From Methylotenera sp. (lineage in GTDB: Bacteria; Pseudomonadota; Gammaproteobacteria; Burkholderiales; Methylophilaceae): a stretch of DNA of 64,000 nt. The position numbers and the translations under genes were made by a program. How positions within the stretch are numbered: the first letter of the stretch is position 1; each line of letters starts with the position of its first letter. Below, piece by piece: positions 17,491 through 27,109 of the stretch. The stretch spans positions 1-64,000 of the forward strand of contig JABFQV010000005.1 of the NCBI GenBank assembly GCA_013141495.1, read 5' to 3'. Below the pieces are notes generated by a model. It ran no database searches, was not told the DNA's origin, and was given only the letters and a program-made list of their open reading frames with translations.

Positions 17491-18750
17491 ATGCATTTAT
17501 CAGACCTTAAGCACCTTCCCGTTACCGAGTTAGTTGAAATGGCAATAGCCAATGAAATTGACAACGCCAGCCGCATGCGCAAACAAGACTTAATTTTTGC
17601 TATTTTGAAAAATAAAGCAAAAAAAGGTGAAAGCATTTTCGGTGATGGTACACTTGAAGTGCTACAAGATGGCTTTGGTTTTCTACGCTCTCCAGACACA
17701 TCGTACCTTGCCGGGCCCGATGATATTTACGTGTCACCTTCCCAAATCAGACGTTTTAACCTACATACAGGCGACAGCGTTCAAGGTGAAATTCGAATTC
17801 CAAAAGACGGTGAGCGCTACTTTGCTTTAGTTAAAGTAGATATGGTGAATGATGAAGCGCCAGAAAATACCAAGCATAAAATATTGTTTGAAAACCTGAC
17901 GCCATTATTCCCAACAATTCCACTCACCTTAGAACGCGACATTAAAGGTGCAGAAAACATCACCAGCCGCGTTATTGACATGATTGCGCCTATTGGTCGC
18001 GGTCAGCGTGGTTTACTGGTCGCTAGCCCTAAAAGCGGCAAAACGGTCATGATGCAAAATATAGCGCATGCTATTACCGCTAACCATCCTGATGTAATTC
18101 TAATTGTGCTGCTCATTGATGAGCGTCCTGAAGAAGTGACCGAAATGACCCGCTCAGTCAAAGGTGAAGTAGTCGCCTCTACCTTTGATGAACCTGCTAC
18201 ACGCCATGTACAAGTGGCTGAAATGGTCCTTGAAAAGGCAAAACGCCTAGTTGAGCACAAAAAGGATGTCGTGATTCTACTTGACTCTATAACTCGTCTG
18301 GCGCGCGCTTACAATACGGTGATTCCATCATCTGGCAAGGTACTCACGGGTGGTGTAGATGCAAATGCATTACAACGTCCTAAGCGCTTTTTTGGTGCGG
18401 CACGAAACATTGAAGAAGGTGGCTCACTGACAATTATCGCTACAGCCCTTGTTGATACTGGCTCACGCATGGATGATGTGATCTATGAAGAATTCAAAGG
18501 TACGGGCAATATGGAAATTCATCTTGATCGCAAGATGGCTGAAAAACGCCAATACCCAGCTATCAATGTTAATAAATCTGGAACCCGCCGTGAAGAGCTC
18601 CTGATTGAGAAAGATGTACTGCAAAAAATCTGGGTATTACGTAAGCTGCTTTACCCGATGGACGACATGGAAGCAATGGAATTCTTGCTAGACAAAATCA
18701 AGGCTACAAAAAATAACGCGGACTTTTTTGACAGTATGCGCAGAGGCTAA
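17491..18750 (+). CDS. rho: Transcription termination factor Rho
   Basis: Hexameric RNA-dependent ATPase that ends transcription. It has 419 residues, the E. coli size. The N-terminal helical Rho-N part spans 1-45, the RNA-binding cold-shock-like domain about 50-120 (DGFGFLRS), Walker [11 protein letters not shown] near 179-188, the Walker B region [15 protein letters not shown], and the R-loop [21 protein letters not shown]. Nothing is missing. Confidence 0.98.
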   Translation: MHLSDLKHLPVTELVEMAIANEIDNASRMRKQDLIFAILKNKAKKGESIFGDGTLEVLQDGFGFLRSPDTSYLAGPDDIYVSPSQIRRFNLHTGDSVQGEIRIPKDGERYFALVKVDMVNDEAPENTKHKILFENLTPLFPTIPLTLERDIKGAENITSRVIDMIAPIGRGQRGLLVASPKSGKTVMMQNIAHAITANHPDVILIVLLIDERPEEVTEMTRSVKGEVVASTFDEPATRHVQVAEMVLEKAKRLVEHKKDVVILLDSITRLARAYNTVIPSSGKVLTGGVDANALQRPKRFFGAARNIEEGGSLTIIATALVDTGSRMDDVIYEEFKGTGNMEIHLDRKMAEKRQYPAINVNKSGTRREELLIEKDVLQKIWVLRKLLYPMDDMEAMEFLLDKIKATKNNADFFDSMRRG

Positions 18751-18773
18751 TAATTCACCCAAGCATTTTAAAC

Positions 18774-18802
18774 TTGCGCCACCCGTTAATAGTAAATATA
18801 AT
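18774..18802 (+). promoter_or_regulatory. Promoter of rpmE2
   Basis: TTGCGC (18774-18779) and TATAAT (18797-18802) are separated by exactly 17 bases. The predicted start is near 18809, giving a leader of about 67 bases before rpmE2. Confidence 0.75.
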
Positions 18803-18875
18803 GGCGGGCTACCGCGAAAATGCGTAATCTAATTTTTGCCGTATCATTCGGCAATCAATATTGAGGCTATATATT

Positions 18876-19118
18876 ATGAAAGATGGAATTCATCCAGAAT
18901 ACCGCGAGGTCGTATTTCAAGACGTCGGCGCTGACTTTAGTTTTATCACACGCTCTACTATCGCGGCTCGCGCCACCATTAAATGGACAGATGGTAAAGA
19001 ATACCCACTAGTAAAAATCGAGGTGTCATCAAAATCTCACCCGTTTTATACTGGCAAACAAATGATTTTAGACACGGCAGGTCGTGTTGATAAATTCCGT
19101 AAAAAATACGGTATGTAA
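18876..19118 (+). CDS. rpmE2: Ribosomal protein bL31, type B (zinc-free)
   Basis: Large-subunit protein of 80 residues. The start is ATG 18876, preceded by TTGAGG; the sequence [10 protein letters not shown] is the normal bL31 beginning. It has no CxxC zinc ligands and carries the longer [27 protein letters not shown] end, which defines type B. Type B bL31 is zinc-independent and in many bacteria is induced under zinc starvation, but here it may be the only copy; no Zur site was recognised. Confidence 0.95.
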   Translation: MKDGIHPEYREVVFQDVGADFSFITRSTIAARATIKWTDGKEYPLVKIEVSSKSHPFYTGKQMILDTAGRVDKFRKKYGM

Positions 19119-19155
19119 GTATAAATTGCGAGCAAGCTCACAATTTGTTATCTAC

Positions 19156-19180
19156 AAAAGGCAGCTTAGGCTGCCTTTTT
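19156..19180 (+). terminator. Terminator after rpmE2
   Basis: AAAAGGCAGC and GCTGCCTTTT form a 10-bp stem with the loop TTAG, followed by further T residues. A textbook intrinsic terminator. Confidence 0.9.
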
Positions 19181-19246
19181 ATTTTGATGTTGATTAGTAT
19201 CGTATAAAATAGTCCTTAAATTAATTAAATATCACTCACTCAAAAA

Positions 19247-20899
19247 ATGCGATTTCAACTTGATCACGATTGGCAAGGTAATATGGCAAGCCCACGTGCA
19301 CGCGTGGGTGAGAGTGCAAAAACACAGCTACTGCTTATTTTATGCGCAATATGGGTAATTTTAGGCTTAACTGGGCACGCCCCTTGGAAGCCACTAGAAG
19401 TCCCTAGCATCAACATTGTTAAAAGTATTGCTCAAGGTGGTAGCTTCATTGCGCCATTAGTTGCTGGTGAGCCAACGGTCACGTCGCCGCCACTTTATTA
19501 TTTAACTGCAGCTGCAAGCGCTAAACTACTTAGCCCATTATTTGATATGCACGATGGTGCTAGGCTCGTAAATATCATATGGATGACCATTGTGTTGCTG
19601 ATGGTTGGAATGACCGGTCGAGAGTTATGGGCGCGAGGCGTAGGACGCCATGCAACGTTTATTATGATAGGCACAATCGGCCTCGTAATGAGCGCTCACA
19701 GCTTAAATGCGGAGGTCGCCAGCCTGGCAAGTACTGCCACGGGCTTTTATGCATTAGCACTATCAAAACGGCGGCCTTGGCGCGCCAGCGGCCTACTTGG
19801 GCTCGCCATAGGTGTTGGCTTTTTATCTACAGGCTTAATGTCTCCATTGATTTTATTAGCAACAGCACTATTACTACCGATACTCTTTAAAGCATGGCGC
19901 ACTAAAAGTTTCGCTACCACGGTTAGCGCTGCCGTTGCTATTGCCAGCCCTTTAGCTGCGAGCTGGCTAGTTCTGCTTTATATGCAACAGCCAATATTAT
20001 TCGAACAGTGGCTACAAACCAATTTGCATGGATTTAATCAAACTAATCATTTATATTTTTTACGAATTTTAATTTGGTACGCTTGGCCCGCGTTACCATT
20101 GGCACTTTGGGGACTTTGGCGCCACCGCCATCAACTCGCAACAAAACCAAAATTTCAACTCATCCTTACATTCTTTATTTGCAGCCTATTATTGCTAGGT
20201 CTTGGCGCAAACTCTAAAGACATTAGCGCATTGCCGTTACTGCTACCGCTAGTCGCGCTAGGCGCCGGCAGTGTAGAGCACCTTAAACGAGGCGCAGCTG
20301 CCGCATTGAACTGGTTTGGAATTACCTTATTTGGCTTAATTGGCTTTTTAGTCTGGCTAGGCTGGCTCGCTATGCTCACTGGCTACCCCGCTAAAATCAA
20401 AGAACGGATGCAATTTCTATCGGGGTCAGATGCAACGCATTTCAGCTGGGTTGCATTTGTAATCGCATGCATCATCACCATCATTTGGGTTTTGACTTGC
20501 TTACGTGCAAAACAAAGTAACAAATCAACGGTAACTAACTGGGCTGTTGGCTTGACGTTTAGCTGGGGTTTACTAATGACGCTTTGGCTACCTTGGATTG
20601 ATGCGGTTAAAAGCTACCAACCGGTTTTTATGGGAATGCAAAAATCACTACCTGCTGACTTTAATTGCATCAGTAGTTTAAACGTTGGGCAATCTCAACA
20701 TTTATTGTTGCACTATTACACTGATATCAATTTGCATCCCGTTCAGCCCACGCATCAAGTCAGTTGCAATCTATATCTGATACAAGACGAAAAAGGTGTA
20801 GGCAAGATGCAACCGAGCGATGAATGGACGCTTATCTGGCGAGGAAAGCGAATTGCTGATAGAAAAGAGAGTTTCAGGTTATTTCAACGCCAGCAATGA
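19247..20899 (+). CDS. Membrane glycosyltransferase, ArnT/PMT (GT39/GT83)-like
   Basis: 550 residues with about ten to twelve hydrophobic helices and the topology of ArnT-like enzymes that move sugars from polyprenyl phosphate to a periplasmic acceptor. The first periplasmic loop (WKPLEVPSINIVKSI, from about residue 47) aligns with the WxPDEARYAEIA motif of the family, but only Glu51 of the DE pair is kept; the preceding position is Leu. TSPPLYYL corresponds to the KPPLYYW element. The donor and acceptor cannot be told. Start 19247 has a weak ribosome site; ATG at 19283 is an alternative. No operon partner. Confidence 0.7.
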   Translation: MRFQLDHDWQGNMASPRARVGESAKTQLLLILCAIWVILGLTGHAPWKPLEVPSINIVKSIAQGGSFIAPLVAGEPTVTSPPLYYLTAAASAKLLSPLFDMHDGARLVNIIWMTIVLLMVGMTGRELWARGVGRHATFIMIGTIGLVMSAHSLNAEVASLASTATGFYALALSKRRPWRASGLLGLAIGVGFLSTGLMSPLILLATALLLPILFKAWRTKSFATTVSAAVAIASPLAASWLVLLYMQQPILFEQWLQTNLHGFNQTNHLYFLRILIWYAWPALPLALWGLWRHRHQLATKPKFQLILTFFICSLLLLGLGANSKDISALPLLLPLVALGAGSVEHLKRGAAAALNWFGITLFGLIGFLVWLGWLAMLTGYPAKIKERMQFLSGSDATHFSWVAFVIACIITIIWVLTCLRAKQSNKSTVTNWAVGLTFSWGLLMTLWLPWIDAVKSYQPVFMGMQKSLPADFNCISSLNVGQSQHLLLHYYTDINLHPVQPTHQVSCNLYLIQDEKGVGKMQPSDEWTLIWRGKRIADRKESFRLFQRQQ

Positions 20900-20949
20900 A
20901 TTTATGGATTCGCACCATACAACTCTTGCAGTTAAAATAACCTTGCTAG

Positions 20950-21168
20950 CTACACGCTCAGATGGTCTTTAATAGCACTTTGCACTTGTGCATGTAGTCC
21001 AACACCAGCTTGCTCGGCCACATATTGCGCAATTTGCTTACGCATCGGCAACGCCCAAAACTTATTAAGATGATCAGCAATATCTTTTTGAGAATGGCTT
21101 TGGTCTGGGTATGACTCGTAAAAATCACCAATCTGATTGGCCATTGAAATTAAACGTTGAATATCCAT
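20950..21168 (-). CDS. fdsD: Formate dehydrogenase delta subunit FdsD
   Basis: 72-residue protein with the FdsD family pattern: MDIQRLISMANQIGDFYES, then DIADHLNKFWALPMRKQIA. It is required for activity or stability of the Fds complex in other bacteria, though it is not a redox subunit. It is the last gene of the fdsGBA-fdhD-fdsD set, 58 bases after fdhD. Confidence 0.92.
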   Translation of the reverse strand: MDIQRLISMANQIGDFYESYPDQSHSQKDIADHLNKFWALPMRKQIAQYVAEQAGVGLHAQVQSAIKDHLSV

Positions 21169-21226
21169 TTGTTTCCTAGTTTTTCTGTCACTTTATAGTT
21201 TTACATCAATCCTGGTTTACATCAAT

Positions 21227-22087
21227 TTATTGGTACAGAATTCTCTCACTGTTGCTATACACCACATGCCGATTATCTCTAGCAAAACCGACTAGGGTTA
21301 GTCCACTCTGCTCTGCCACCCGCACTGCCAAACCCGTAGGGGCTGAAACCGCCACCAACAAGCTGATACCTGCGCTAGCCGTTTTTTGCACCATTTCAAA
21401 ACTAGCGCGACTGGTGGTTACAACAAAGCCGGCTTCACGCTTGATTTTAGCCAATGCGCCAACTAACTTATCCAATGCGTTATGCCGCCCAACGTCTTCA
21501 CGCACGATGCTTACCGTTCCATCTGCAAGCACATAGGCACTGGCGTGGGTCGCGCCAGTTTTTTGTTGCAAGCTTTGCCAAGATTGTATTGCACGTAACC
21601 CTTTAATGATGCTACTTACCTCAACCTTATTTTGCATGGCTAACGGTTCTGGATAACGCATCGCCTGCGCTAAATTCTCTGCGCCACATAAACCGCAGCC
21701 TGTTTTACCAGCCAACGTACGCCGGCGCTCTTTTAGCTGTGCAAAACGTTCACTGGCGATGTCGCAGTGCAACTCAATACCGTTACTTTGTACTTGCACC
21801 TCAATACCATAAAGCTCGCTAGCGTTATGCACAATACCTTCACTGAGTGAAAACCCCAGCGCAAAGTCTTCTAAGTCTTGCGCCGTGGCGAGCATTACCG
21901 CATGCGAAATACCATTGTAAATCAAGGCAACAGGCGTTTCTTCCGCCAAACAATCCTGCGTTTGCTTCAACTTACCTTCACACCATTGCAATACGGTAAC
22001 CGTACTCAATGGAACATCTAAAACCTGTGCATTAGCCAACTTTAACGGCTTCGGCTTTTGCTTTATCTGTTTTTTGTGCAAAAGCAA
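21227..22087 (-). CDS. fdhD: Formate dehydrogenase accessory sulfurtransferase FdhD (FdsC)
   Basis: Transfers sulfur to the molybdenum cofactor so that the formate dehydrogenase becomes active. The signature TGCGLCGAENL carries the two sulfur-relay cysteines (CGLCG), followed by the DVGRHNALDKLVG motif and TSRASFEMVQKT. The start is uncertain: TTG at 22087 overlaps fdsA by 56 bases, and a TTG at 22039, just before the fdsA stop, would give 270 residues. Neither has a strong ribosome site, and both imply coupling to fdsA. Confidence 0.93.
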   Translation of the reverse strand: MLLHKKQIKQKPKPLKLANAQVLDVPLSTVTVLQWCEGKLKQTQDCLAEETPVALIYNGISHAVMLATAQDLEDFALGFSLSEGIVHNASELYGIEVQVQSNGIELHCDIASERFAQLKERRRTLAGKTGCGLCGAENLAQAMRYPEPLAMQNKVEVSSIIKGLRAIQSWQSLQQKTGATHASAYVLADGTVSIVREDVGRHNALDKLVGALAKIKREAGFVVTTSRASFEMVQKTASAGISLLVAVSAPTGLAVRVAEQSGLTLVGFARDNRHVVYSNSERILYQ

Positions 22088-24941
22088 TTTGTGCTTCGCT
22101 AAAGGTTTTGTAATGTTTTTGCCAATCAGATAACTGGCTTACCCGCGCCACCTGCACTGCCGTTACTTTAAACTCAGGACAATTAGTCGCCCAATCAGAG
22201 TTATCTGTCGTAATAACATTAGCACCTGACTCCGGATGATGGAACGTGGTGTAAACCACACCCACCTGTACGCGCTCTGTAATTTTAGCGCGTAATACGG
22301 TTTCACCGGCACGGCTGGCAATGCCAACCCAGTCGCCTTCTTTAATACCACGCTCTTCGGCATCATGTGGATGAATCTCTAAGATATCCTCTGGATGCCA
22401 AGCAGTGTTTTGCGTTCTGCGTGTTTGCGCACCAACGTTGTATTGCGACAGAATACGTCCTGTTGTGAGTATCAACGGGAATTTCGCATTTACTTTTTCA
22501 GTCGTGGGCACATATTGGGTAATAAAGAATTTGCCTTTACCGCGCACAAATTCATCGATATGCATCACCGGCGTTCCCTCTGGATGCTCATCGTTACATG
22601 GCCATTGCACACTACCCAGTTCATCTAACTTTTTAAAACTAACCCCCTTGAAGGTCGGTGTTAAACGTGCAATTTCATCCATAATTTCTGATGCATGGCT
22701 GTAATCCATAGGGTAGCCCAACGCCGCAGACAACTTGGCGGTTACCTGCCAATCTTCCATGCCGGCCTCTTGTTTACCATTGCTGTCAAGACCACTATTT
22801 TTAGGCGCCATCACGCGACGTACCGGTGAAATACGGCGTTCTGCATTGGTGAAGGTGCCGCTTTTCTCAAGGAAAGATGCCCCCGGAAAGAACACATGCG
22901 CGAACATGGCGGTTTCATTCAAGAATAAATCCTGCACAATCACACATTCCATATTTTCCAGCGCATGCGTTACATGCTGGGTATTGGGGTCTGATTGCAC
23001 AATATCTTCACCTACGCAGTACAAGGCCTTGAAACTGCCTTCACTGGCTTGATCTAACATGTTAGGAATGCGCAAGCCAGGCTCTTTACTTAGCGGCCGA
23101 CCCCAAGCTGATTCAAACAGTGCTCGCGTAGCATCATCTGCCACGTGACGGTAGCCTGGAAACTCGTGTGGCATAGAGCCCATGTCACATGAACCTTGCA
23201 CGTTATTTTGACCGCGTAATGGATTAACACCCACACCCTCACGACCTATATTGGCGGTTGCCATGGCAAGGTTTGCAATACCCATAACGGTGGTAGAGCC
23301 TTGACTATGCTCAGTCACACCCAAGCCATAATAAATCGCAGCATTGCCGCCTGTTGCATACAACCTTGCCGCTGCACGTATATCTTCAGCTTTAATGCCG
23401 AGCTCGCTTGATAAAGCTTCCGGTGAGTTCTCCGCAAGTGCCACAAAATCACGCCATGCCACAAAGGAATCCCACTCACAACGCGCTTTAACAAAATCTT
23501 CCTGCACTAAACCTTCGGTCACAATCACGTGGGCCAAGGCTGAAACTAACGCTACATTGGTGCCTGGGCGTAGTTTTAAATGATGGTCGGCACGTATATG
23601 CGGAGAGTTAGCGACTAAATCAATTTCACGCGGGTCAGCAATAATCAATTTTGCACCTTCACGCAGGCGACGCTTCATTTGTGATGCAAATACCGGATGA
23701 CCGTCTGTCGGGTTTGCGCCAATAATCAAAATTACGTCTGATTGCATCACAGAATCAAAGGTTTGCGTACCTGCAGACTCACCCAACGTTTGCTTTAATC
23801 CATACCCCGTTGGGCTATGGCAAACGCGTGCGCAGGTATCTACATTGTTCACACCGAATACGGCACGAATCAGTTTCTGTGTGACATAGACCTCTTCATT
23901 GGTACAACGCGATGAGGTAATGCCGCCGATTGCATCTTTACCATAGGTGGTATTGATACGACTAAGCTCACTAGCAGCGTAGTTAATCGCTTCATCCCAG
24001 CTCACTTGTTGCCATGGGTCTTGAATACTTTTACGTATCATAGGTGTGGTGATACGGTCTTTATGCGTTGCATAACCCCAGGCAAACCGCCCTTTTACAC
24101 ATGAGTGACCATGATTGGCGCCACCATGCTTACTTGGCGTCATGCGCACCACTTCTTCGCCTTTCATTTCAGCGTCAAAACTACAACCCACGCCACAATA
24201 GGCACAGGTCGTTGTCACACTATGCTCAGGTGTGCCTGCTGCAATGACGGTTTTTTCAATCAGTGTTGCTGTTGGGCAGGCTTGTACGCAGGCGCCACAG
24301 GATACACATTCAGAATCCATGAAATCTTTATTGCCAGCGGATACTTTTGAGTCAAAGCCGCGCCCGGAAATAGTTAAAGCAAACGTGCCTTGCGTTTCTT
24401 CACATGCACGCACACAGCGCGAGCAAACAATACATTTGCTCGGGTCAAACGTGAAATACGGGTTGGATTCGTCTTTTTCCGCTTTTAAATGGTTCTCTCC
24501 ATCATAGCCGTAGCGTACTTCGCGCAGACCTACTGCGCCAGCCATATCTTGCAATTCGCAATCACCATTAGTGGCGCAAGTCAGGCAATCCAGCGGATGA
24601 TCAGAGATATAAAGCTCCATGGTGCCACGGCGAATATCTGCCAATTTTGGCGTTTGCGTATGGACGACTAAACCTTCAGCTACCGGCGTAGTGCAAGACG
24701 CCGGATAGCCACGACGGCCTTCAATTTCTACCAAACACAGACGGCATGAACCAAACGGCTCCAAGCTATCGGTTGCGCAAAGTTTAGGCACCATTACACC
24801 TGCCAACGCAGCCGCGTGCATAATAGATACACCATCAGCCACCGTCACTTGTCTATCATCAACCGTCAGCGTGATTTGTTTTGTTGATTGACTAACGGGC
24901 GTGCCGTAATCTACTTTTGGGTTGTATTTAATTTCATCCAT
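22032..24941 (-). CDS. fdsA: NAD-dependent formate dehydrogenase alpha subunit FdsA
   Basis: Catalytic molybdenum subunit, oxidising formate to CO2. From ATG 24941 (AAGGA lies 8 bases upstream) it has 969 residues. Cofactor sites in order: [2Fe-2S] Cys55/66/69/83; His115 with Cys119/122/128; two ferredoxin-type sites at Cys170-180 and Cys212-222; [4Fe-4S] Cys246/249/253/281; and the Mo ligand Cys374 followed by His375 in CARVCHSPT. Both catalytic-site residues of Mo/W formate dehydrogenases are present, and Cys rather than selenocysteine is used. Electrons pass to FdsB and FdsG. Confidence 0.97.
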   Translation of the reverse strand: MDEIKYNPKVDYGTPVSQSTKQITLTVDDRQVTVADGVSIMHAAALAGVMVPKLCATDSLEPFGSCRLCLVEIEGRRGYPASCTTPVAEGLVVHTQTPKLADIRRGTMELYISDHPLDCLTCATNGDCELQDMAGAVGLREVRYGYDGENHLKAEKDESNPYFTFDPSKCIVCSRCVRACEETQGTFALTISGRGFDSKVSAGNKDFMDSECVSCGACVQACPTATLIEKTVIAAGTPEHSVTTTCAYCGVGCSFDAEMKGEEVVRMTPSKHGGANHGHSCVKGRFAWGYATHKDRITTPMIRKSIQDPWQQVSWDEAINYAASELSRINTTYGKDAIGGITSSRCTNEEVYVTQKLIRAVFGVNNVDTCARVCHSPTGYGLKQTLGESAGTQTFDSVMQSDVILIIGANPTDGHPVFASQMKRRLREGAKLIIADPREIDLVANSPHIRADHHLKLRPGTNVALVSALAHVIVTEGLVQEDFVKARCEWDSFVAWRDFVALAENSPEALSSELGIKAEDIRAAARLYATGGNAAIYYGLGVTEHSQGSTTVMGIANLAMATANIGREGVGVNPLRGQNNVQGSCDMGSMPHEFPGYRHVADDATRALFESAWGRPLSKEPGLRIPNMLDQASEGSFKALYCVGEDIVQSDPNTQHVTHALENMECVIVQDLFLNETAMFAHVFFPGASFLEKSGTFTNAERRISPVRRVMAPKNSGLDSNGKQEAGMEDWQVTAKLSAALGYPMDYSHASEIMDEIARLTPTFKGVSFKKLDELGSVQWPCNDEHPEGTPVMHIDEFVRGKGKFFITQYVPTTEKVNAKFPLILTTGRILSQYNVGAQTRRTQNTAWHPEDILEIHPHDAEERGIKEGDWVGIASRAGETVLRAKITERVQVGVVYTTFHHPESGANVITTDNSDWATNCPEFKVTAVQVARVSQLSDWQKHYKTFSEAQIAFAQKTDKAKAEAVKVG

Positions 24942-24962
24942 GATGTTATCCTTAATCTGCAA

Positions 24963-26531
24963 CTAACCCGCTTTAGATTCTTGAGAAAGACCGAAGTCTC
25001 CAATACCAAAATCTTCGCCGAAGTGATTGAGTGCGCTTAATACTGGGTAAGGCGTCATACCGCCCAACGCACAAAGCGAGCCATTGAGCATGGTGTCGCT
25101 TAAATCGCGCACGAGTGCAATGTTCTTCGCATGGTCTTTACCGCTGGTGATTTTATCAATCACTTCCACGCCGCGTGTAGAACCTATGCGGCACGGCGTA
25201 CATTTACCGCAGGATTCAATTGCACAAAACTCAAACGCATAACGCGCCATTTTTGCCATATCCACGCTGTCGTCAAACGCCACGATGCCGCCATGACCTA
25301 ACACTGCCCAAATTTTAGTAAATTCTTCATAATCCAGCGGGGTATCAAATTGGCTTTCTGGCAAATAGGCACCCAGCGGACCGCCAACTTGGACGGCACG
25401 AATTGGTTTACCAGTAAAAGAACCGCCGCCAAAGTCATATAACAATTCACGTAAAGTTGCACCAAACGCCAACTCCACCAAGCCGCTGTGCTTGAGGTTA
25501 CCTGCAAGCTGTATTGGCAATGTGCCGCGTGAGCGCCCCATGCCATAGTCAGCGTAAAATTGTGCGCCTTTATCTAAAATAATTGGCACTGTAGCGAGAG
25601 AAATCACATTATTCACTACCGTTGGCTTACCGAACAAACCTTCAATGGCGGGTAGTGGTGGTTTAAAACGAACCAAACCACGTTTACCTTCTAAACTCTC
25701 TAACAATGAGGTTTCTTCACCACAGACATAGGCGCCCGCAGCACGGCGCACTTCTAGATGGAACGCCTTGCCGCTACCCAAAACGTTGTCACCCAAGTAA
25801 CCCGCTTTTTCTGCGTTAGCGATGGCTTCATTAAGGGCTATAAGCGCATGTGGATACTCACTGCGCAAATAAATATATCCGCGTGTAGCACCAACGGCCA
25901 CACCTGCAATCGTCATGCCTTCAATCAGCACGAATGGGTCACCCTCCATAATCATGCGATCTGAATAAGTGCCTGAGTCACCTTCATCGGCATTACATAC
26001 GATATATTTTTGCTCAGCTTCACAGCCAAGCACAGTATTCCATTTAATTCCGGTAGGGAAAGCCGCGCCACCGCGACCACGCAAACCCGAGTCAGTAACG
26101 ATTTTTACAATATCCTCACCCGATAATTTAAGTGCGTTTTTCAGGCCGTTGTAACCATCGTGCGCAATATAATCATCCAAAGAAACTGGGTCTGTAACAC
26201 CTACCCGGGCAAAAGTTAAACGTTGCTGCTTTTTAAGCCAAGCAATCTCTTCAGTTAAACCTAAACTCAAGGCATGCGCCTTACCATCGATAAAGCCTGC
26301 GTCAAATAGCGATGGCACATCTTTTACTTTTACCGGGCCGTAAGCCACTCGACCGTTAGCCGTTGCAACTTCCACCATCGTTTCCAGCCAATAAAGACCA
26401 CGAGAACCATTGCGAATAACTTCAACGTCTAAACCACGATTTTTCGCCTCGGCTACCACCGCAATAGCTACTTTATCAGCGCCCATTGCCAAAGCGCTTG
26501 AATCGCGGGGGATATATATTTTAGTAACCAT
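24963..26531 (-). CDS. fdsB: Formate dehydrogenase beta subunit FdsB (NuoF-like)
   Basis: Flavin subunit that reduces NAD+. The N-terminal 100 residues resemble a thioredoxin-like NuoE-type fold without its cysteines; the remainder is NuoF-like. It has the NADH/FMN motif GRGGAAFPTG at about 152-161 and the [4Fe-4S] ligands ESCGKCTPCR (Cys441, 444, 447) with Cys487. At 522 residues it is normal. Its start is adjacent to the fdsG stop (1-base overlap). Confidence 0.97.
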   Translation of the reverse strand: MVTKIYIPRDSSALAMGADKVAIAVVAEAKNRGLDVEVIRNGSRGLYWLETMVEVATANGRVAYGPVKVKDVPSLFDAGFIDGKAHALSLGLTEEIAWLKKQQRLTFARVGVTDPVSLDDYIAHDGYNGLKNALKLSGEDIVKIVTDSGLRGRGGAAFPTGIKWNTVLGCEAEQKYIVCNADEGDSGTYSDRMIMEGDPFVLIEGMTIAGVAVGATRGYIYLRSEYPHALIALNEAIANAEKAGYLGDNVLGSGKAFHLEVRRAAGAYVCGEETSLLESLEGKRGLVRFKPPLPAIEGLFGKPTVVNNVISLATVPIILDKGAQFYADYGMGRSRGTLPIQLAGNLKHSGLVELAFGATLRELLYDFGGGSFTGKPIRAVQVGGPLGAYLPESQFDTPLDYEEFTKIWAVLGHGGIVAFDDSVDMAKMARYAFEFCAIESCGKCTPCRIGSTRGVEVIDKITSGKDHAKNIALVRDLSDTMLNGSLCALGGMTPYPVLSALNHFGEDFGIGDFGLSQESKAG

Positions 26532-27025
26532 TACGCTTTAGCCTCCGCATGTCGTACTTCCAAAATCAGCGCATCTAAATCTGCCGCCGTCACACGTCCG
26601 TATATTTCGTCACCCACCATCACTGAGGGCGACAGCGCGCAGTTACCCAAACAGTAAACCGGCTCTAACGTAATCGCACCGTCTGCGGTAGTTTGGTGAT
26701 AATCAACATTCAAACATTTTTTTGCGTGCGCTTCCAAAGCTTCAGAACCCATGGCTTGGCAAGATTCTGCGCGGCAAATCTGCATCACATGCTGACCGGC
26801 CTTATGAGTGCGAAAATGATGATAAAACGTCACCACGCCATGCACCTCTGCCACAGATAACGCCAACGCTTTAGATATTGGCGCATAAGCGGCCTCTGGA
26901 ATAAAGCCGATACTATCCTGAATAGCATGTAGCAGTGGCAACAAAGCACCAGGTCTATGCTGGTGCAGGACGATTAACCCATGGATAGTTGCGCCCATCT
27001 CTTGTGTTGAATGTGAATCTAGCAA
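26531..27025 (-). CDS. fdsG: Formate dehydrogenase gamma subunit FdsG (NuoE-like)
   Basis: [2Fe-2S] subunit of the NAD-reducing module, 164 residues, with ligands Cys84, Cys89, Cys125 and Cys129 in CRAESC and CLGNC. The likely start is TTG at 27025, because GGAGAG lies six bases before it; ATG at residue 10 is the alternative. First gene of the fds operon, divergent from moaA. Confidence 0.95.
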   Translation of the reverse strand: MLDSHSTQEMGATIHGLIVLHQHRPGALLPLLHAIQDSIGFIPEAAYAPISKALALSVAEVHGVVTFYHHFRTHKAGQHVMQICRAESCQAMGSEALEAHAKKCLNVDYHQTTADGAITLEPVYCLGNCALSPSVMVGDEIYGRVTAADLDALILEVRHAEAKA

Positions 27026-27035
27026 GCTATTCTCT

Positions 27036-27100
27036 CCAAAACGACTATTATTACGATTTTATAATGCTACTATAATATAGTTGCTAATTGCTATTTAATC
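27036..27100. promoter_or_regulatory. Divergent fds / moaA control region
   Basis: An 84-base AT-rich gap between the divergent starts. It holds overlapping -10-like elements in both directions: TATAAT at 27060-27065 and 27071-27076 on plus, TATAGT at 27069-27074 on minus. The part around 27067-27084 is nearly palindromic. No -35 element stands out, so activation by a regulator (FdsR-like in other species) is plausible but unproven. Confidence 0.5.
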
Positions 27101-27109
27101 CGACAAGTA

